From: Nissolia schottii
Lineage: Eukaryota; Streptophyta; Magnoliopsida; Fabales; Fabaceae
Assembly (NCBI GenBank): GCA_003254905.1
Contig: QANU01001756.1
Location: 363,828 to 427,827 of the forward strand
Length of the DNA: 64,000 bases
Reading direction: 5' to 3'
Shown: positions 63,125 through 64,000 of the stretch, one piece after another
Position numbering within the stretch: the stretch's first letter is position 1
Layout: each line of letters starts with the position of its first letter
Made by a program: the position numbers and the translations under genes
Notes under the pieces: model-generated
The model's input: the letters and a program-made list of their open reading frames with translations, nothing else
Databases searched by the model: none
What the model was told of the DNA's origin: nothing

Positions 63125-63459
63125 AAAGGAAACTGATTAATATTAGACCATATGCAAGTAAAAATGGCGGGAACCTCATTAGACAACTTAGCAGCAGCAG
63201 CCAAGTTCTTGTCAAATTTACTGGCAAGGTCACGAACTGAGATACGCTTGTGCTGGTCTGACAAATGGGAAGCTTCTTGTTCAATAACATCCTTCAACGA
63301 AGGACCCTGGTTACCCTCAATTGGCTCTTCCACAATTTGATTATCAGCTGTCAGTTTATACTTCGGAAATCCATTAGAAATAAAGCTCACATCAGCAGAA
63401 ACCGGCGGCACGGCTTCCATTGGCATCTTGATTTCAACTTCAGGACTAATCTTTGTCAT
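57440..63459 (-). CDS. SCAB1: SCAB-type plant actin-binding protein
   Basis: Twelve coding exons (minus strand): 63459-63175, 62845-62717, 62462-62370, 61774-61634, 61207-61139, 60534-60451, 60290-60110, 58892-58779, 58619-58567, 58139-58005, 57790-57641 and 57472-57440. All are GT-AG and in phase, giving 488 aa (Arabidopsis SCAB1, At2g26770, is 496). The N-terminal region has VSADVSFISNGFPKYK and RISVRDLASKFDKNLAAAAKL. Then comes a long coiled coil (about residues 96-270: HVLLKKLRDALESLRGR, VEALAVKLTQNEGEL, DVDGLVEEVQEARRIKLLHQ). The C-terminal fused Ig-PH module begins near SDALGSYLRVKPCS and ends VVLAGPDDLV. SCAB proteins bundle and stabilise actin filaments; SCAB1 controls stomatal closure. 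The ATG was chosen because MTK.. fits the family length, and an acceptor (TTATTCTCTTACCAG) 19 bases upstream suggests a 5' UTR intron. Confidence 0.93.
63092..63122. repeat. (TA)n microsatellite in the first SCAB intron
   Basis: Pure TA run between exons 63175-63459 and 62717-62845. Being intronic, it does not affect the protein. Confidence 0.9.
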
Positions 63460-63477
63460 GGTGAAAATGGGTGATCT

Positions 63478-64000
63478 GGTAAGAGAATAAGTGCAATATA
63501 GTATGAGAGTGAGACCTTCAGTCAAGAATATCTCAGTAATGGGTCGAAAGCAAAATAAAGTTCAGTATAGAAGACTCTTTTTCTTCATGAGCAACTACAA
63601 TAAAACCCAGATAAAAGAAGCGAGATTGAGGGCACATGGCATGTAATAGAAAGAAGATGAAAACATTAAAGAATCCTAAAACGTCGAAACCTTGTTGGAA
63701 TAGGGATGGCCCCGGGCGGACACATTGGGGATCTGTCTAATAAAATAGATGCTCATTTAACAGGAAAGAAAAATCAGCACTAATTAAGCATCTTAATTTA
63801 GCTGAACCAGGTTGGATAACTAAAGCACTTTATTTGCACTCTTATGCCGTTATGCTATACACTTCAAGATGCATCTAACACATTCAACCCGGTGCCCAGT
63901 GTACTAGACAACAGGGAAAGGACACTCCAAATTCATGCCCATACAACTAGGCATGACAAAACCATGATCCAAACATAAGCAACAAAAGTTCATTGATTTT
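63478..64000 (-). other. probable 5' UTR intron of the SCAB gene
   Basis: Upstream of the start codon the minus strand has a pyrimidine-rich tract and CAG acceptor at about 63478-63492. No other coding frame is seen to the window edge, so the promoter and first exon probably lie beyond it. Confidence 0.45.

Overview
This is a plant nuclear genome window: AT-rich, with intron-split genes using GT-AG junctions, many MITEs and LTR remnants, and one 301-base run of N (a draft assembly gap). It is most likely a legume. The B-type cyclin closely resembles the soybean S13-type mitotic cyclins as I remember them, but I cannot name the species from the sequence alone.

Five protein-coding genes can be reconstructed. 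On the plus strand, the 3' part of an R3H/SUZ-domain RNA-binding protein gene (622-2720) enters from the left edge. On the minus strand lie a single-exon GARP (G2-like) transcription factor of the MYBC1 type (17542-18528), a ten-exon calmodulin-interacting AAA-ATPase of the CIP111 type (35553-48182), an eight-exon mitotic cyclin B1 (50223-52906) and a twelve-exon SCAB-type plant actin-binding protein (57440-63459). I assembled the last three by following reading phase across every splice junction. Their predicted lengths (1034, 462 and 488 aa) agree with family sizes as I remember them. The order R3H-MYBC1 and CYCB1-SCAB matches two neighbouring gene pairs that I recall in Arabidopsis (At2g40960-At2g40970 and At2g26760-At2g26770), which suggests conserved microsynteny.

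The 3-17 kb interval is transposon debris. A decayed LINE (4930-5370 plus 8345-9145) is split by a solo LTR, which is itself split by a second solo LTR of the same family in the opposite orientation. A third copy lies at about 26.55-28.03 kb. The 19-34 kb interval holds further LTR remnants, including a short LTR element with a perfect GATCT target duplication (22604-24267). It also holds a palindrome-bearing minisatellite (24.94-25.76 kb) and a 1.86 kb foldback structure (29852-31707). Several MITE families recur across the window.

The introns of the CIP111-type gene have also collected elements. One is a TIR-bounded unit carrying a broken GeBP/DUF573-like gene (about 37.40-38.43 kb). The others are an hAT-like non-autonomous element (40010-40903) and a MULE-like MITE with near-perfect TIRs (42166-42325). 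Between the cyclin and SCAB genes lie inverted fragments of a poly(A)-binding-protein RRM pseudogene, the assembly gap, and a GC-rich transposon-like block.

I see no convincing new multi-gene system. The most unusual items are the gene-carrying TIR element inside a CIP111 intron, the nested opposite-orientation solo LTRs, the foldback element and the palindromic minisatellite.
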